Below are positions 44,199-55,115 of a DNA stretch of 64,000 nt, in pieces (positions within the stretch are counted from its first letter, which is position 1; each line of letters starts with the position of its first letter). Under the pieces are notes generated by a model. The model searched no databases. It had not been told where the DNA came from and worked only from the letters and a program-made list of their open reading frames with translations. A program made the position numbers and the translations under genes. This DNA comes from Apoda limacodes (Eukaryota > Arthropoda > Insecta > Lepidoptera > Limacodidae). The stretch spans positions 5,238,001 through 5,302,000 of the forward strand of contig OX291562.1 of the NCBI GenBank assembly GCA_946406115.1, read 5' to 3'.

Positions 44199-44459
44199 CA
44201 GGGCCGTAGCTAAGGGGGGGCATTGTGGGGCAATGCCCTACCTTAAAAGTACCATAAACTAAGGTATAATTTATATAAATTGTTTTCCGTACTATGAATT
44301 AATACCATTTTGCCCTTGTTTTCCCGCGATCCCACCCAATTACCTTAATTACTCACAAGCAGGTAAAATAATGAAAGATAGAAAAATTACTTGCGTCGTA
44401 ATCGGGGCATGAAACCACCGCTCTGCCCTACCTTACATTCAACTCTAGCTACAGCCCTG
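44199..44459. mobile_element. hAT-type MITE with 8-bp target duplication
   Basis: The ends CAGGGCCGTAGCTAAG (44,199) and CTCTAGCTACAGCCCTG (to 44,459) form imperfect terminal inverted repeats. The flanking 8-mers CATCTGGG (44,191-44,198) and CATCAGGG (44,460-44,467) agree at 7 of 8 positions. CAGGG ends with an 8-bp duplication are diagnostic for the hAT superfamily. At 261 bp and non-coding, it is a non-autonomous copy. Confidence 0.85.
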
Positions 44460-44467
44460 CATCAGGG

Positions 44468-45094
44468 TTAAATAATCATATATGTATCTGTTGTTTACAT
44501 TTGAAAGATTCATTTACAAAGTGATATGTGAGTAGGAAGAGTGAAATAAGGAGACTGAATATTTATTTTGCCTGTGAGATGAATTTGGTACAACAGACAC
44601 TTTATTCCATGTCGAAAAATATTTACAAAGCGACGTATATTTGTAATATTAAGCCTACCTAGATATACGAAATAGGACGACACGTCAAGAATTACGTCAT
44701 AAAAAAGTGAAGGCAATAAATATAAACAAAGCAATTTATCCTCCGCTGAAGCAAACTTGATCCTATACTTACCCAACTGCTAAAAGGAAGGTATAAGGAA
44801 GGAAGAAAGAGCACTGGGTATAATTAATCATCAAATATGTTTAATATTTCTTGTTTTTTGCGCATTTTGCCTTTTTCCTTTTTTCAGCCAAAATCCTAGT
44901 ATTTTTATTTCGAGTTCAGGGAATAAGAACAAAAAGGGCGTAAAATGTTTATTCGGATCAGAAACGTTCTGGAGTTTTTTTTTTTGCAAAACTTTTAATA
45001 CACATATGTTTGTATGTACGTATATCTTTACAGTTTTCATTCCCAAAACGGTGTTACCTACCACCGGCTGAATCATCAAATTGTGGTGGACATC
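44468..45094. other. unassigned stretch
   Basis: No gene or repeat recognised. Confidence 0.35.
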
Positions 45095-45290
45095 CTCTAT
45101 TTATCAACCACTTTAGTTCTGTGTGACAGGGGATGAGCCCATCGTCGCAAAACTGCGCTTCTGATGAGTAAGGTAGCTTTAAATATGTCCCATAAGTCAT
45201 ACGTTTCCAGCTTTTAAGTCAAAAGATCAGGGACAGAATAATACACCACCATTGCCAATTCCTGACATACTATAACTAAGTCAGGAATGA
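45095..45290 (+). repeat. dispersed repeat D, copy 2
   Basis: It shares GTGTGACAGGGGATGAGCCC, 'cttctgatgagtaaggta', 'atgtcccataagtcatac' and 'cattgccaattcctgac' with 52,540-52,760 and 6,590-6,790. Confidence 0.65.
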
Positions 45291-45589
45291 GCAGGGAATA
45301 ATAAAAATATACCTACACATAATAATACAATGGATTCTAACTTGTTGCCTGTAAAACGATTTAAATAAAATGTCGGAATTTCGCGAAATGACGGATTTAA
45401 AATATTTAACAGAGATATTCCGAGAACAGATATCACTGAAAGCGATAACAGCTAACAAGGGAAGTTTGGCATTCACGAAATTCCTAAAATTCCGATACTG
45501 AACATATTTGTAGGTCATTTTGATAAGTGTTTGTTTACGTATTTTTAGTGTCTCGAAACTAGAAAAACGGAATCCATATATAAATATTA

Positions 45590-45825
45590 TAATTGCGAAA
45601 GTAACTCTGTCTGTCTGTTACCTCTTCACGCTTCAACCGCTGTACAGATTAAGATAAAATTTGGCATGGAGATAGTGCGTCCTGAGGACATACTAGGTTA
45701 CTAAAAAAAGTTAAATATTAGTCGGGTTTTTTTCTATAATTGAGGAGTTGTCGTTGAAATCCTACACTGATAACCGAATTTAGGGCGGATTTAATTAATT
45801 TAGAGCGAAAGCTAGTCGTTGATAT
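45590..45825 (-). repeat. RTE-like tail, reversed
   Basis: 'attataattgcgaaagtaac' and 'tgtctgttacctcttcacgc' at the left, with 'ataaccgaatttagggcgg' at the right, are the two ends of the tail in reverse. The copy at 63,625-63,860 is similar. Confidence 0.7.
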
Positions 45826-46719
45826 TTTAATTGATCAGTCACGGTCAATTTTCTTTGGAAAGTTCACATAGGAATTGTCGAGGCTTCTATTATCTATTGG
45901 AGCAACTATCATTTAAATGTTTTTAACTGACTTCAAAAATAAGGAAGTCCTCAATTCGGATGTACGTTTTTTTTAACGTTCCTCCGTACCTGAAGGAACG
46001 TTAAAAACCTGACTTCTGAACTCCGTCATTTATAAACCGATTCGAAAATTTTTTTACGTATTGGAAAGGAATGACCGACAGATTGGTCCCTTTTTAATTT
46101 AGTAATTATTGGGCAAAAAAACCATAGTTAGGTAGATGAGAAAATGATCTCAAAGTGCATCATTTTGATTATTTAGACGAACTTCTACCAGTATCTACGT
46201 TTAGACTGACCATGCAAGTTACTTCGTGGCGGAGGCATCACTGTGAAAGAAACTATCAAAACAATGTACGATAGAATTATCGCTACGCATTTTAATACGT
46301 GCAAACTTATATGACGCTTATTCTAGTAGTATTATGTCAACGCAACATTCTAAGGCTGGGTGCACTGCGGTGCGGGTGTGTAGAGAAAAAAGTAGACCAC
46401 CGTAATTTATACCGGGAAATCCAATTAAATAAAACATATGTCAAATTGTAGGTTTTGAGTTGCTGAACAAAAGTTTTTACTTTTTGCTTGATGTAGGGTA
46501 TACAAAATAAAGTATTTCGTTTTTTTACATTTTACGCGTGCCAGATTGTAAAACAAAATATTTCTAATCAATACTCCTTGATTTTGTTAATAATGTAAGC
46601 ATTTACGTGATTTTTTTTTATTAATACAAAATACAAAATCATTGAATAATTTCTGAGTAAACTGCAAAATATATTTCTATATGTATGTAGGTAAATGCAT
46701 ATGTTTATAAATATTTAAG
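45826..46719. other. unassigned; short repeat start and small hairpin
   Basis: An ACTTCAAAAATAAGG start lies at about 45,932. A hairpin AACGTTCCT...AGGAACGTT (45,976-46,002) is present. No gene was seen. Confidence 0.4.
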
Positions 46720-47075
46720 TTCGTTATAACGAGAAAACTAGATCTTTTAAAAGATTAGTTCCTGGAAACCGAGCTTTGCACGTTTTTTTGAAAAAAAGAT
46801 GGCGATCTTTTGTCAAGTAGCTTTAGTGTTGCTGTGTCGGTAAAAATAATAGTATTACTACTCGCCAATAGATGTCAGGAAGAGTCGTATTTTTCAGTTT
46901 ATCATTGATTGAAAACACGGATAAAACGACGTTTCCTAAAAATGAAACCTAGCTAGATCGATTTATCGCCCCCGAATACTAAATTTCATGAAAATCGTTG
47001 AAGCCGTTTCCGAGATTCAAATAATACATATACATGTATACAAGAATTGCTCGTTTAAAGGTATTAGATAGATAA
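46720..47075 (+). repeat. RTE-like 3' tail, GAGCAATTCTTGTAT type (reversed end)
   Basis: Plus-strand counterpart of 9,605-9,925. It ends ACAAGAATTGCTCGTTTAAA and GGTATTAGATAGAT. Confidence 0.65.
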
Positions 47076-47931
47076 AATTATCTGCTTTACAGTTTTGGAC
47101 TTATGTATTTATTTATTTTGAAATGTAATGTAAATGTAATCAAGAAGTAAAATTCGAAAAACGAAAACCCATAATACATATGTATATATATTATATATAT
47201 GTCAAGTAACATTTGAAAAATAATGTTCTACAATGCACTACCCACAATTTGACATATGTTTCATAATATTGGAATTCATTTGCATATTTTGGTGATGTTA
47301 TTTCTAATGTCAGTGGAATTATCAAGAATTTATAATCATAAAAATATTAGTAAAAAAAATTATTATTAAGGATAGTTTGATTTACAGTACCTACCTACTG
47401 TTCTCCTTATACAACATGAATGATGAAAAACAAAAAAATTAGGGTTGGCAGTAAAAGTCATTCAACTTTGCAAGTGGATGGTAAATGAAGTACCTTACTG
47501 GATGTTCGGTGAAACCATTCATCTTTGCCTTGACACGTTCTACGCTTCGTGGTGACAGCCCTTACGTCACGCAGTATTTATTGACGTGCTTAGAATTAAC
47601 CGTAACAACATTGCCTAAAAGATATTAAATTTAGGCTACTTTACTGAATAAAATATTTGGAAAAAAATTGAAAATACAATTAAATGCTAGTTAGTCTTGA
47701 AGCTATGGCGAGGATCAAAACAGTGAAAATATACATCCTGTATGTACTATTATACAAGGCAATGTTTATGTGTATGTATTTATGTATGTATGTATTCACG
47801 CTTTTTCGCTTTTATCAGTAGCTGAATCACACCCACATCAATATGGAGACGTTAGGGATAATCATATCATTTATTATATTAATATTTAATTAAACTATTT
47901 AAGGCAAGAAATAAAAGAACAAGGAGTTTTT
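47076..47931. other. unassigned; microsatellites
   Basis: A (TA)n run lies near 47,181-47,203 and a (TATG)n run near 47,770-47,795. No gene was seen. Confidence 0.4.
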
Positions 47932-48224
47932 TCAGAAGCAACTCCATCCACATACAATGTGGATTTTTGCAACATTAGGGGTATTCACGCCAATCTTAAC
48001 GCAGTTCACCACCATCGAGAAACTGCTCAGCCGACCATTCTTTTTCTAACGGAGACGCAGATATCCTGCCCGGCCGATACATCACACCTCCACTATCTCG
48101 GCTACAAACTCGACAATTTTGAACCACATTGAAACATTTTTTTGGTGACCGCTTACCATCAGGCGGACCGTAGGCTTGTTTGCCACCTAAGTAGTATAAT
48201 AAAAAAAAAAAAAAAAAAAAAAAA
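47932..48224 (+). mobile_element. internally deleted LINE-J: endonuclease start joined to 3' tail
   Basis: 47,932-48,129 translates in one frame as SEATPSTYNVDFCNIRG, then NLNAVHHHRETAQP, then FLTETQISCPAD. This is the start of a LINE endonuclease, with the conserved Asn of NIRG and Glu of TET. A stop follows, and from about 48,143 the sequence is the LINE-J 3' end (GACCGCTTACCATCAGGCGG) plus 24 A (48,201-48,224). The RT and most of the endonuclease are missing. The poly(A) shows it was inserted by retrotransposition, so the deletion may have arisen in the RNA or during copying. Confidence 0.8.
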
Positions 48225-49065
48225 GTATACATGTTCCATTCATAAGTAATTACACACTAATTATTGTTTTTCTTGTATCTTTTATATATTTTCCTCGCTT
48301 TAGTGAGATGAAAATTTCTGTGTGTCGCACGGCTGGTTTTTTTTAAGAGGGCGGTATAGGGCAAAAAGCTAATTTCTGTAATACTAACGATGTACATATA
48401 AATTTACTAAAAATCATTACATCATGTCGTATACATTAACTATGAGACATATTTGTTATATACTTTAACTTTATTATTTTTGTATGGAATTTATGGTTTT
48501 CACCGTTTTGTACTCAAATTTTTTGACTTTTTGCTACAACTTAGAGTCAATGCACTAAATAACAAGCTATTCTAATTATTTAACCAACTTTCATTACAAG
48601 AAAATGCAATACACGCTTTAAAAATGTGCACAAGTTTTAAACTTTATTATTAGTTAGTTAGTTTATTTCGTCTTAACACAACGGATGTCTTTTGGTAGAC
48701 CGTCCAGAGTCTGTAAAAGAATGACAAACGAAAGCTGCGCTGTGACATGGAATAGAGAGAGAGAGATTATGCTTTGAAAAGAACGAAGCGCTCGTGTATA
48801 GAACCAAGGTATTGAAATCCAGATCTCAAGTAGTCTGGAATATTAGGATCTTTTAAGATAGAAAAGAGAGTTCAAAAGATTTTGATATTTCTGTATTGAC
48901 AAATTGGTAACCAATTAAATTCATGGCAAAAACAGAATATGTCTTTGTACTTCACAAGAAGATAAAACGGATACAGTTATTAAGAATTCAATCCAATTTT
49001 TTGAGAAGGTCTTAAATTATTGATAGAATCAGGCATTACTTTGCGGAAATTCATTATTATGATAA
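48225..49065. other. unassigned stretch
   Basis: No gene or repeat recognised. Confidence 0.35.
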
Positions 49066-49347
49066 AATATTATTACCTTGCAAATCCGCTAAATACAATT
49101 CAGTTACAAATTTGATTTTGGTGAAGGTTTAGCGCACGACCATCTTGCGTCTCCTGAAGATGCCCTCTTGTTGAGGCGAAACCCGTGTCGAGTTTTGTTA
49201 TCAATTTGATGGTGTAGTGGTGTGGTGAAGTAGGCATCGTCCACATAAGAATGGAGGGATTGAGGTGCACTCCTACATGTGGATGGTGTACTTCTGCACG
49301 TGAGTACTACTGAATTGTATTTAGCGGATTTGCAAGGTAATAATATT
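49066..49347 (+). mobile_element. element with 39-bp perfect inverted repeats and hammerhead-like core
   Basis: 49,066-49,104 is perfectly complementary to 49,309-49,347. Inside, CTGAAGA (49,154-49,160), a short stem (CCTC 49,164-49,167 with GAGG 49,173-49,176) and GAAA (49,178-49,181) are the conserved core of a hammerhead ribozyme, followed by GTGTCG. Hammerhead motifs of this 'CTGAAGATG...GCGAAAC' kind are known from Penelope-like elements. No Penelope RT was seen, so this would be a terminal or non-autonomous piece. Self-cleavage is inference. Confidence 0.6.
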
Positions 49348-49467
49348 CATCATGAGAAGGTCATAGTTTAAATTTACATAGCCCACATCACTGAACTAGT
49401 TACATCATAATAGGTATACCATAAGTCATAAATAATACAATACAATATTTTAATTGTTAATTGTTAC

Positions 49468-49745
49468 ATGTCGGGGCAGAGGTTGCTGCTTTGCAAGTCG
49501 CAAGTTAGGCCCCATATGGAGTACTGCTGCCATATCTGGGCGGGTGCACCCGGATACCAGCTTGGCCCTTTTGACTCGGTTCAACGACGGGCTGTGAGAA
49601 TTGTCGACGATCCCAAACTCACTTGCCGTATCGAACCTTTAAGTCTGAGGAGAGACTTTGCCTCCCTGTGTGTGTTCTATCTCTTGTACAATGGGATGTG
49701 TTCTGAGGAATTGTTCGAAATGATGCCCACGTCTCCTTTCTACCA
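49468..49745 (+). pseudogene. LINE-J ORF2 C-terminal fragment
   Basis: Open over 96 codons: KSQVRPHMEYCCHIWAGAP, then GPFDSVQRRAVRIVDDPKL, then FASLCVFYLLYNGMCSEELF. This is the region after the RT of Jockey-like elements. It is 5'-truncated and also lacks the 3' tail, ending after PTSPFYQ at about 49,745. It is the best-preserved of four copies in the window. Confidence 0.85.
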
Positions 49746-49824
49746 AATATTATTATAAAATTGGTAAAAAGGTATATAAGTAAACTTTCTTTTGTTAATA
49801 TAACATACATAAAACATAGAAAAC

Positions 49825-49940
49825 ACCCAGACTCAAGACAAATACAAATGTTCATCACATTAATGTTTGTCCTGTGCGTGAATCAAACCCACGGCCCTCG
49901 GTTCAGCAGGCAGGTCATTATTCCCCACTGAGTCACAGTC
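49825..49940 (-). mobile_element. SINE head region, reversed
   Basis: 'acccagactcaagacaaata' and 'gtttgtcctgtgcgtgaatc' followed by AAACCCACGG match the SINE body and box B in reverse. The end is near CCCACTGAGTC. This is the same superfamily as 13,845-14,085 but with a different tRNA-like head. Confidence 0.6.
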
Positions 49941-49944
49941 ATGA

Positions 49945-50240
49945 TCTAGTAGCTTCGGTAAATATATGTTTCGGTGTCTGCCTCGAGGGGTCCTGAGGTT
50001 CGAGCCCGGCGTGTACCATTGAGTATATTTATTAATTATTTTTTCAAGTACCTACATTGTTTGTACACACAACAAATGGCTTTCCGGTGCAGTAACATCG
50101 AGAGGAAACCCGCATCAATGAAACATGTTAAATCCACATTCCGCACTCGGCCTGCGTAATTGACAACAGGTGTCCCTCACCTGGGGTGACGGTAGGCCAA
50201 GCTCCAACAGTGGGGACGTATGAGGCAGGTCAGGGTTTTA
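49945..50240 (+). mobile_element. second SINE family, tRNA-like head
   Basis: Box B-like GGTTCGAGCCC (50,000-50,010) is followed by a body with TTTCCGGTGCAGTAACATCG, 'agaggaaacccgcatc', 'ccgcactcggcctgcgt' and 'ggggtgacggtaggccaagc'. I recall closely similar SINE bodies ('aacatcgtgaggaaacc...gcatgcc', 'ccgcacttggccagcgtgg') in insects. Confidence 0.6.
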
Positions 50241-51099
50241 GTATGTGGTGATACGGTAACCTTAAGACTCTGCTATAAAACGCCGACATAATTTAAACTT
50301 TTGCGCTAAAAAAGGTAGTTAAAACTCCATTAATCGGTCTTAAATACAATAAACCTCTTGTCCCAGATCTGTATTTAGGACATTTATATAACTACAAAAT
50401 AACTACCGCAGTAAATGTGACCAAAATTGGAGCATTGAGAAGTCCTACAAAATCGGGCGAACGCCTGTCGGGTCGCCTAATTACTTTATGGTTTGTGACG
50501 CATAAACAAATGAATAAATTTCCCTAAATTAAGTTAGGTGTAAACAAGGCCTAAGTACTAGAAATTATTGCCTAATATAAGTTAAGTATTAAAATGTGTC
50601 AGGAAAGTTTTACTGTAGGTACTTGTATTTAACAGTATTTTTAAAAGTTCGTAGTAGTATTCAAGCGCTTAAACACACTTATGCGAAAGATAATGGAGTT
50701 ATTGCAGTACTACGTGACAGAAAACTCTGTAAAAACCAAGGATGACTTGGATATGTAACCAAGTGTGCATAAGTAGTTCAGATTTTCAATGAAAGAAAGA
50801 ACTCACTGAGATTTTCAATGAAATAAAAGAAATAAATTAATAGTCTATTATTATATAAATATACTTTTGAAAGGATTTAAAGAACTATTTAATATAAAAG
50901 GAGTGAAAAGGCGTTTGTTAATTTTTTTTTTATCAAACAAACGTTTTTACAACACAGCGATTAAATTTTACTCAGATCTACTGAACGGATCCGGAAAATC
51001 TTTGCCAAAAATATGTGATTAAGGTAGTCTAGCGTCTTAAGGAGGTACATGCAACCATATTACAATGATTCCTATATAAGTAGGTGAAAATATATTTTT
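50241..51099. other. unassigned stretch
   Basis: No gene or repeat recognised. Confidence 0.35.
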
Positions 51100-51365
51100 T
51101 CAATTTTTTTTTATACCAATAAGGTGGCAAACAAGCTAACAGTCCGCCTGATGGTAAGCTGTCACCGTAGCCTATGGACGCTTGCAACACCAGGGGGAAT
51201 TGCAAGTCGTGTTTGTAACTCGTGCGTTGCCGACCCTTTAGAAATCTATTAACTTCTTTCTTTCTTTCCATACTGTAGTCCGTTCGCGGGGTAAAGTTTC
51301 CCTGAAACCACACTGTACGCGACCATTTCGGTTCTAAATTGTGAGAATGAATTTTCAAAATTCCT
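51100..51365 (-). repeat. LINE-J 3' end (ORF2 end plus 3'UTR)
   Basis: On the minus strand it reads EPKWSRTVWFQGNF, then the 3'UTR (TGGACGCTTGCAACACC in plus sense) down to GGTGGCAAACAAGC and a T-run. It is a 5'-truncated LINE-J copy. Confidence 0.75.
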
Positions 51366-51757
51366 ATTTCAAAGTTTAATGTACTTTGCGTACTTTATTT
51401 CGACTCTTAGAATATATATATTCGAAATATATATGCTTTTAATTGAAGTTTATTTTGTTTATATTTTATTAATAGCGTACGCTAGGTGAAGATATAGATA
51501 GATATTCAAAGACTAAGTTTATAAAGAACTAGGAACTTGTGCCTCGTTTTTTACCATAAGTATCCTAGATAAATTTGTGCTTGCGTCAATAAAAGCTAAG
51601 TACTAACATCATCTCGGGTAAAAATCGGACATACGGTTTGTCCTAAGACCGTGGGTTATTGGCTGTAAAATATAAAATAAGTTGTAACCAAAACTAATTT
51701 CTTATTTTAAAGTTATGGACTTAACGTTTATCTATCAATCAGTCAAAAAATAGTTTA
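51366..51757. other. unassigned stretch
   Basis: AT-rich sequence with no recognised feature. Confidence 0.35.
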
Positions 51758-52024
51758 TATATGTCACCGTAAAATTGTAAATAACGTTAGGTTGTTATCT
51801 ATCTAGTGAGATTGTATACTATGGCACAAAGTGAGGCAGAAATTGGGTAAATCTTTTTGGGTGGGTTAGGTTCAGTTTCTTTTGTGATCACATAGAGCGG
51901 AGCGATCGAATCAAGTTTCATATAATCTAAACAATACACATCATAATTTTTTTTGTTCCATAGTATGCAATCTTACTAGATAGATTATAACCTAACGTTA
52001 TTTACAATTTTACGGTGACATATA
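51758..52024. mobile_element. palindromic MITE C (67-bp arms)
   Basis: Arms 51,758-51,824 and 51,958-52,024 pair with about four mismatches. The centre holds GTTAGGTTCAGTTTCT (51,865-51,880), GAGCGGAGCG (51,895-51,904) and CAAGTTTCATATAAT (51,912-51,926). These are the same ordered blocks as MITE B (25,542-25,809), whose arms do not resemble these. Non-coding. Confidence 0.8.
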
Positions 52025-52539
52025 CATATACCAAATTCATCACGACTCCAGAAAGCCTACACAGTAAACAGATTAAGAAACGAAAATATATTGTATCTGT
52101 AAACAGATCTGTTTGTAAACAACAATATAAATACATTACGCCATGCTAGTTAGTATTACTAACTTTCGTTTATAGAACGGCAAATTCACAATCGCCCCCG
52201 CCCTTATACTGACGTGCGCCGAATACTGCGAACGCATTTACTGAAAATATACGGAAAACTATTACGGAATTTATGATTTAAATTTGAGCAACAAAACTTA
52301 GCAGCAAAAGTTACTTACTAATTATGGCGTGGTACACTTAAATAAACGTACTGTCAAATTTTATGTATTTAGGAGTGATGTTCTAAAAGTCTTAGTGTCA
52401 AATTTCATACTGGAATTGCTAGATTTTTTCTCAAATTGTCTTGTTTTGAAAGTCTTTAATCTTTTTACTCAACTTTTATATTTTCAATTAAAGGGGTAGA
52501 GTGGCTGGAATCACATCATAATATTGGTGACAGTATCTC
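52025..52539. other. unassigned stretch
   Basis: No recognised feature was seen. Confidence 0.35.
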
Positions 52540-52760
52540 TGTTCACCAACTACTTAAGTCCTGCGTGACAAGTGGTGAGCCTATCGCCACAAATGCTTCT
52601 GATAGCAGTTTATTTGGACTAATGTGCATTTATATATGTCCCATAAGTCATACATATCTGCTTTATAGTAATAAGAAGCTTTTAAATAATAAGACCAGGC
52701 ACGGAATGATGTATAACCACTTACCAATTCTGAAAGTAAGTCAGGTTTGGACACGGGGTA
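52540..52760 (+). repeat. dispersed repeat D, copy 3
   Basis: 'accaactacttaagtcctgc', GTGACAAGTGGTGAGCC, 'cttctgatagcagttt', 'atgtcccataagtcata' and 'cttaccaattctgaaagtaa' align with 45,095-45,290. Confidence 0.65.
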
Positions 52761-53539
52761 AATAAATAATTTAAAATTTTTTAACCTATTTATTCCCTTC
52801 ACTAACAACATCTAATTGATTTCGTTAACAAATTGCAGTTTGATACTTAGGTAGCACACAAATACATTAATGGAAAGTGAAAATACTGGAATAAGATAAT
52901 GGAAAGTAACTTGGAATGCAAAAAAGCCTGGATGTCTTTAAAATTGTTACAAAAGATTTATTTAACTACCGAATTGTGGCTGTGCAGTTAACAAAAATAG
53001 ACTTTTGCGAAATCGAATTTCGTATTGGTTGTTTTATTTGCATTAACAAATTGCTGTCATCAATAACTCTTCTTAAATAGTTTTAGACATCAAATCTCAA
53101 ACAATGTATTTTCTTTAAACAAGTAAACTGGAAGCATATCACAATACAAATTTGCAAATCTAATATTTGTTAAGAAGAATATGACCGTATATTTAGAAAA
53201 AAATAGTGATTATCATAATGTAAATACATGGAGAGAGATAAACTTGCAAATCATGTGAGCAGAATTCATAAATAAGTATTATATATTATTATTATATTTT
53301 TATTTATAATTAATCTTTTTAAGCCCAATGTGTGCAATCCTACAATAAGTTAAATGTAGACATTCAAAATTTACATTTGAGACCAATTTTACTCCAAAAC
53401 TATTATAAAACAAATAATGATCCTTGGATATGACCCGCTCGGTAAATTTGCAGGCTGCTTCATATGATTGTATAATTAAACATTAAATCAGAAAATCCCT
53501 ATACTGTAGTAGTCTAAAGGTATTATTGTTAATATTTTG
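52761..53539. other. unassigned stretch
   Basis: No recognised feature was seen. Confidence 0.35.
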
Positions 53540-53700
53540 AAACGAGTAACTGCTGAGTTTCTTGCCGGTTCTTCTCAGTAGATACAACCTTCCGAACCGG
53601 CGGTAAAGTCATAATAAATAAGGAAAATTTGACAATTCGAAAGTGTTTAAAAAAATCCTAGAATAAAGAGCTTTGACATACGTTATAATACATTCATACA
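53540..53700 (+). repeat. LINE 3' end, TGCTGAGTTTCTTGCCGG type
   Basis: TGCTGAGTTTCTTGCCGGTT, 'cttctcagtagatacaacc' and CCGAACCGGCGGTAAAGTC, ending in 'aataaagagctttgaca', match a 3' end I recall as very abundant in Lepidoptera (probably a LINE). No coding part is present. Confidence 0.55.
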
Positions 53701-53814
53701 TAACATTACGTTATGTTTACCTGTTTTCCGAAGGGGTAGACCGACACTAAAGACTTCAATTTGCTATGATCCTAGAATACTTATTTGTTCAACCACTCGT
53801 ATCAATAAAAATAA

Positions 53815-54480
53815 TAACAATAATATTCTTTATTGCACAGTTAGATATACATTTAAATCTATAAAATAATGAAAAAAAAAACAACAATAAGGCGGTCTTA
53901 TCGCTAATTATTTAATAAAGATTTCTTCCAGACAACCTTTGGGTAGGGAAATTATAAAAACAAGAAAATTGAGTAAGGTGTGCATATCTCAAGGACGAGA
54001 CTTAAAATACATACATAGTATAAATAAATATATAATACTTTAGAAATAAAAAGTATATAAAAATATATAGATACATATACATACATTCCTATATAAAAGA
54101 AAATATATATATACAAATACATATATAAGCGAACAGCTTCAGATTTTAAAAAATGTCAAAATGTAAGTTTTTTGAAAAGACTCAACGATTACCGTTTTCT
54201 ACAGATTTGTGAATATAACGTCGTTGTGCGTCTCTACACATCCTATTGTAGCGATTTCGTAAAGCTTTATATTTGATCCGATTTGAGTCATTTGGTTCAG
54301 TTTTAAATGTTGACTTAGCGCGATTTCTCTTTGCCATCAAAGATTTTATATTATCATCAAGCCATGGTGCTGGAAGATGTTTTATTTTTACTGGACGTAT
54401 AGGTGCATGAACGTCATATAGGTTAATAATAAGTGAGTTGAGCATAGCAATTTTTGCATCTAATGTGAACACCGAACATT
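53815..54480 (-). mobile_element. internally deleted CR1-like LINE
   Basis: On the minus strand an open frame of 96 codons (54,472-54,182) encodes the linker between endonuclease and RT: LPAPWLDDNIKSLMAKRNRA, then KYKALRNRYNRMCRDAQRRY. It is followed by AT-rich sequence and the CR1-like 3' tail (reverse of 'attctttattgcacag' and AATAAGGCGGTCTTATCGCT) at 53,815-53,960. No RT lies between them. The PWLD...I...RN..K pattern is conserved in CR1 and Jockey linkers. Confidence 0.7.
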
Positions 54481-54804
54481 TATGTTTTAGGGCACTCGTA
54501 CGAAATAATCACGCAGCATTTCCGGGCATAGATTCTCTCCGTATATTTTCAAACAGTCTTAAATGTCTAGTAAAATGGGTCATCCTTAATACGCTTTTAG
54601 GGTTGTTTGCTCATTACACTTCATATAAGTAATTTTAATAAGTAAGCTCATGTAGGGGTGCACTCCATTTTTGTTTAAAAACAAAGCCATGTTAGGGAAA
54701 CGTCGTAGAATTTTTTCATTTGCCATAATCTTCCATGTTCCGTGAATTACACTTTACCTATATTTTGTATCATGAGATTCTGATAAGCCATTATTTTTCA
54801 AGTG

Positions 54805-55115
54805 AATTTTTGTGTGATGGGTAAAAATGATAAACTCGCGTCAGGCTGATCGAAAATTTGTAGGACGGAAACCATAATGTCACGCCAAAATAGGATGATT
54901 GGCAAAATAAAAAGATTGATTTTGACGTGAAAACTTCTTTAGCGGCGTTGTGCGCTTTTTTTGTGATGAGTAAAAAATGTTAAACTCTATGGGACGGATA
55001 AAAAGTAAGAGGAAATTGGGTTGATGAAAAGATGAAAGTGCGGTGTAATCAGTTTAAAATGTTATGTTTTCACTTCTGCTGGCACTCCCGGAGTGCAACC
55101 CGTTTTTTTTTTTTT
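54805..55115 (+). repeat. dispersed repeat E, copy 2
   Basis: 'aatgataaactcgcgtcagg', 'aggacggaaaccataatgtc', GTGAAAACTTCTTTAGCGGC and the end GGCACTCCCGGAGTGCAACC before a T-run match 29,185-29,560. Confidence 0.65.
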
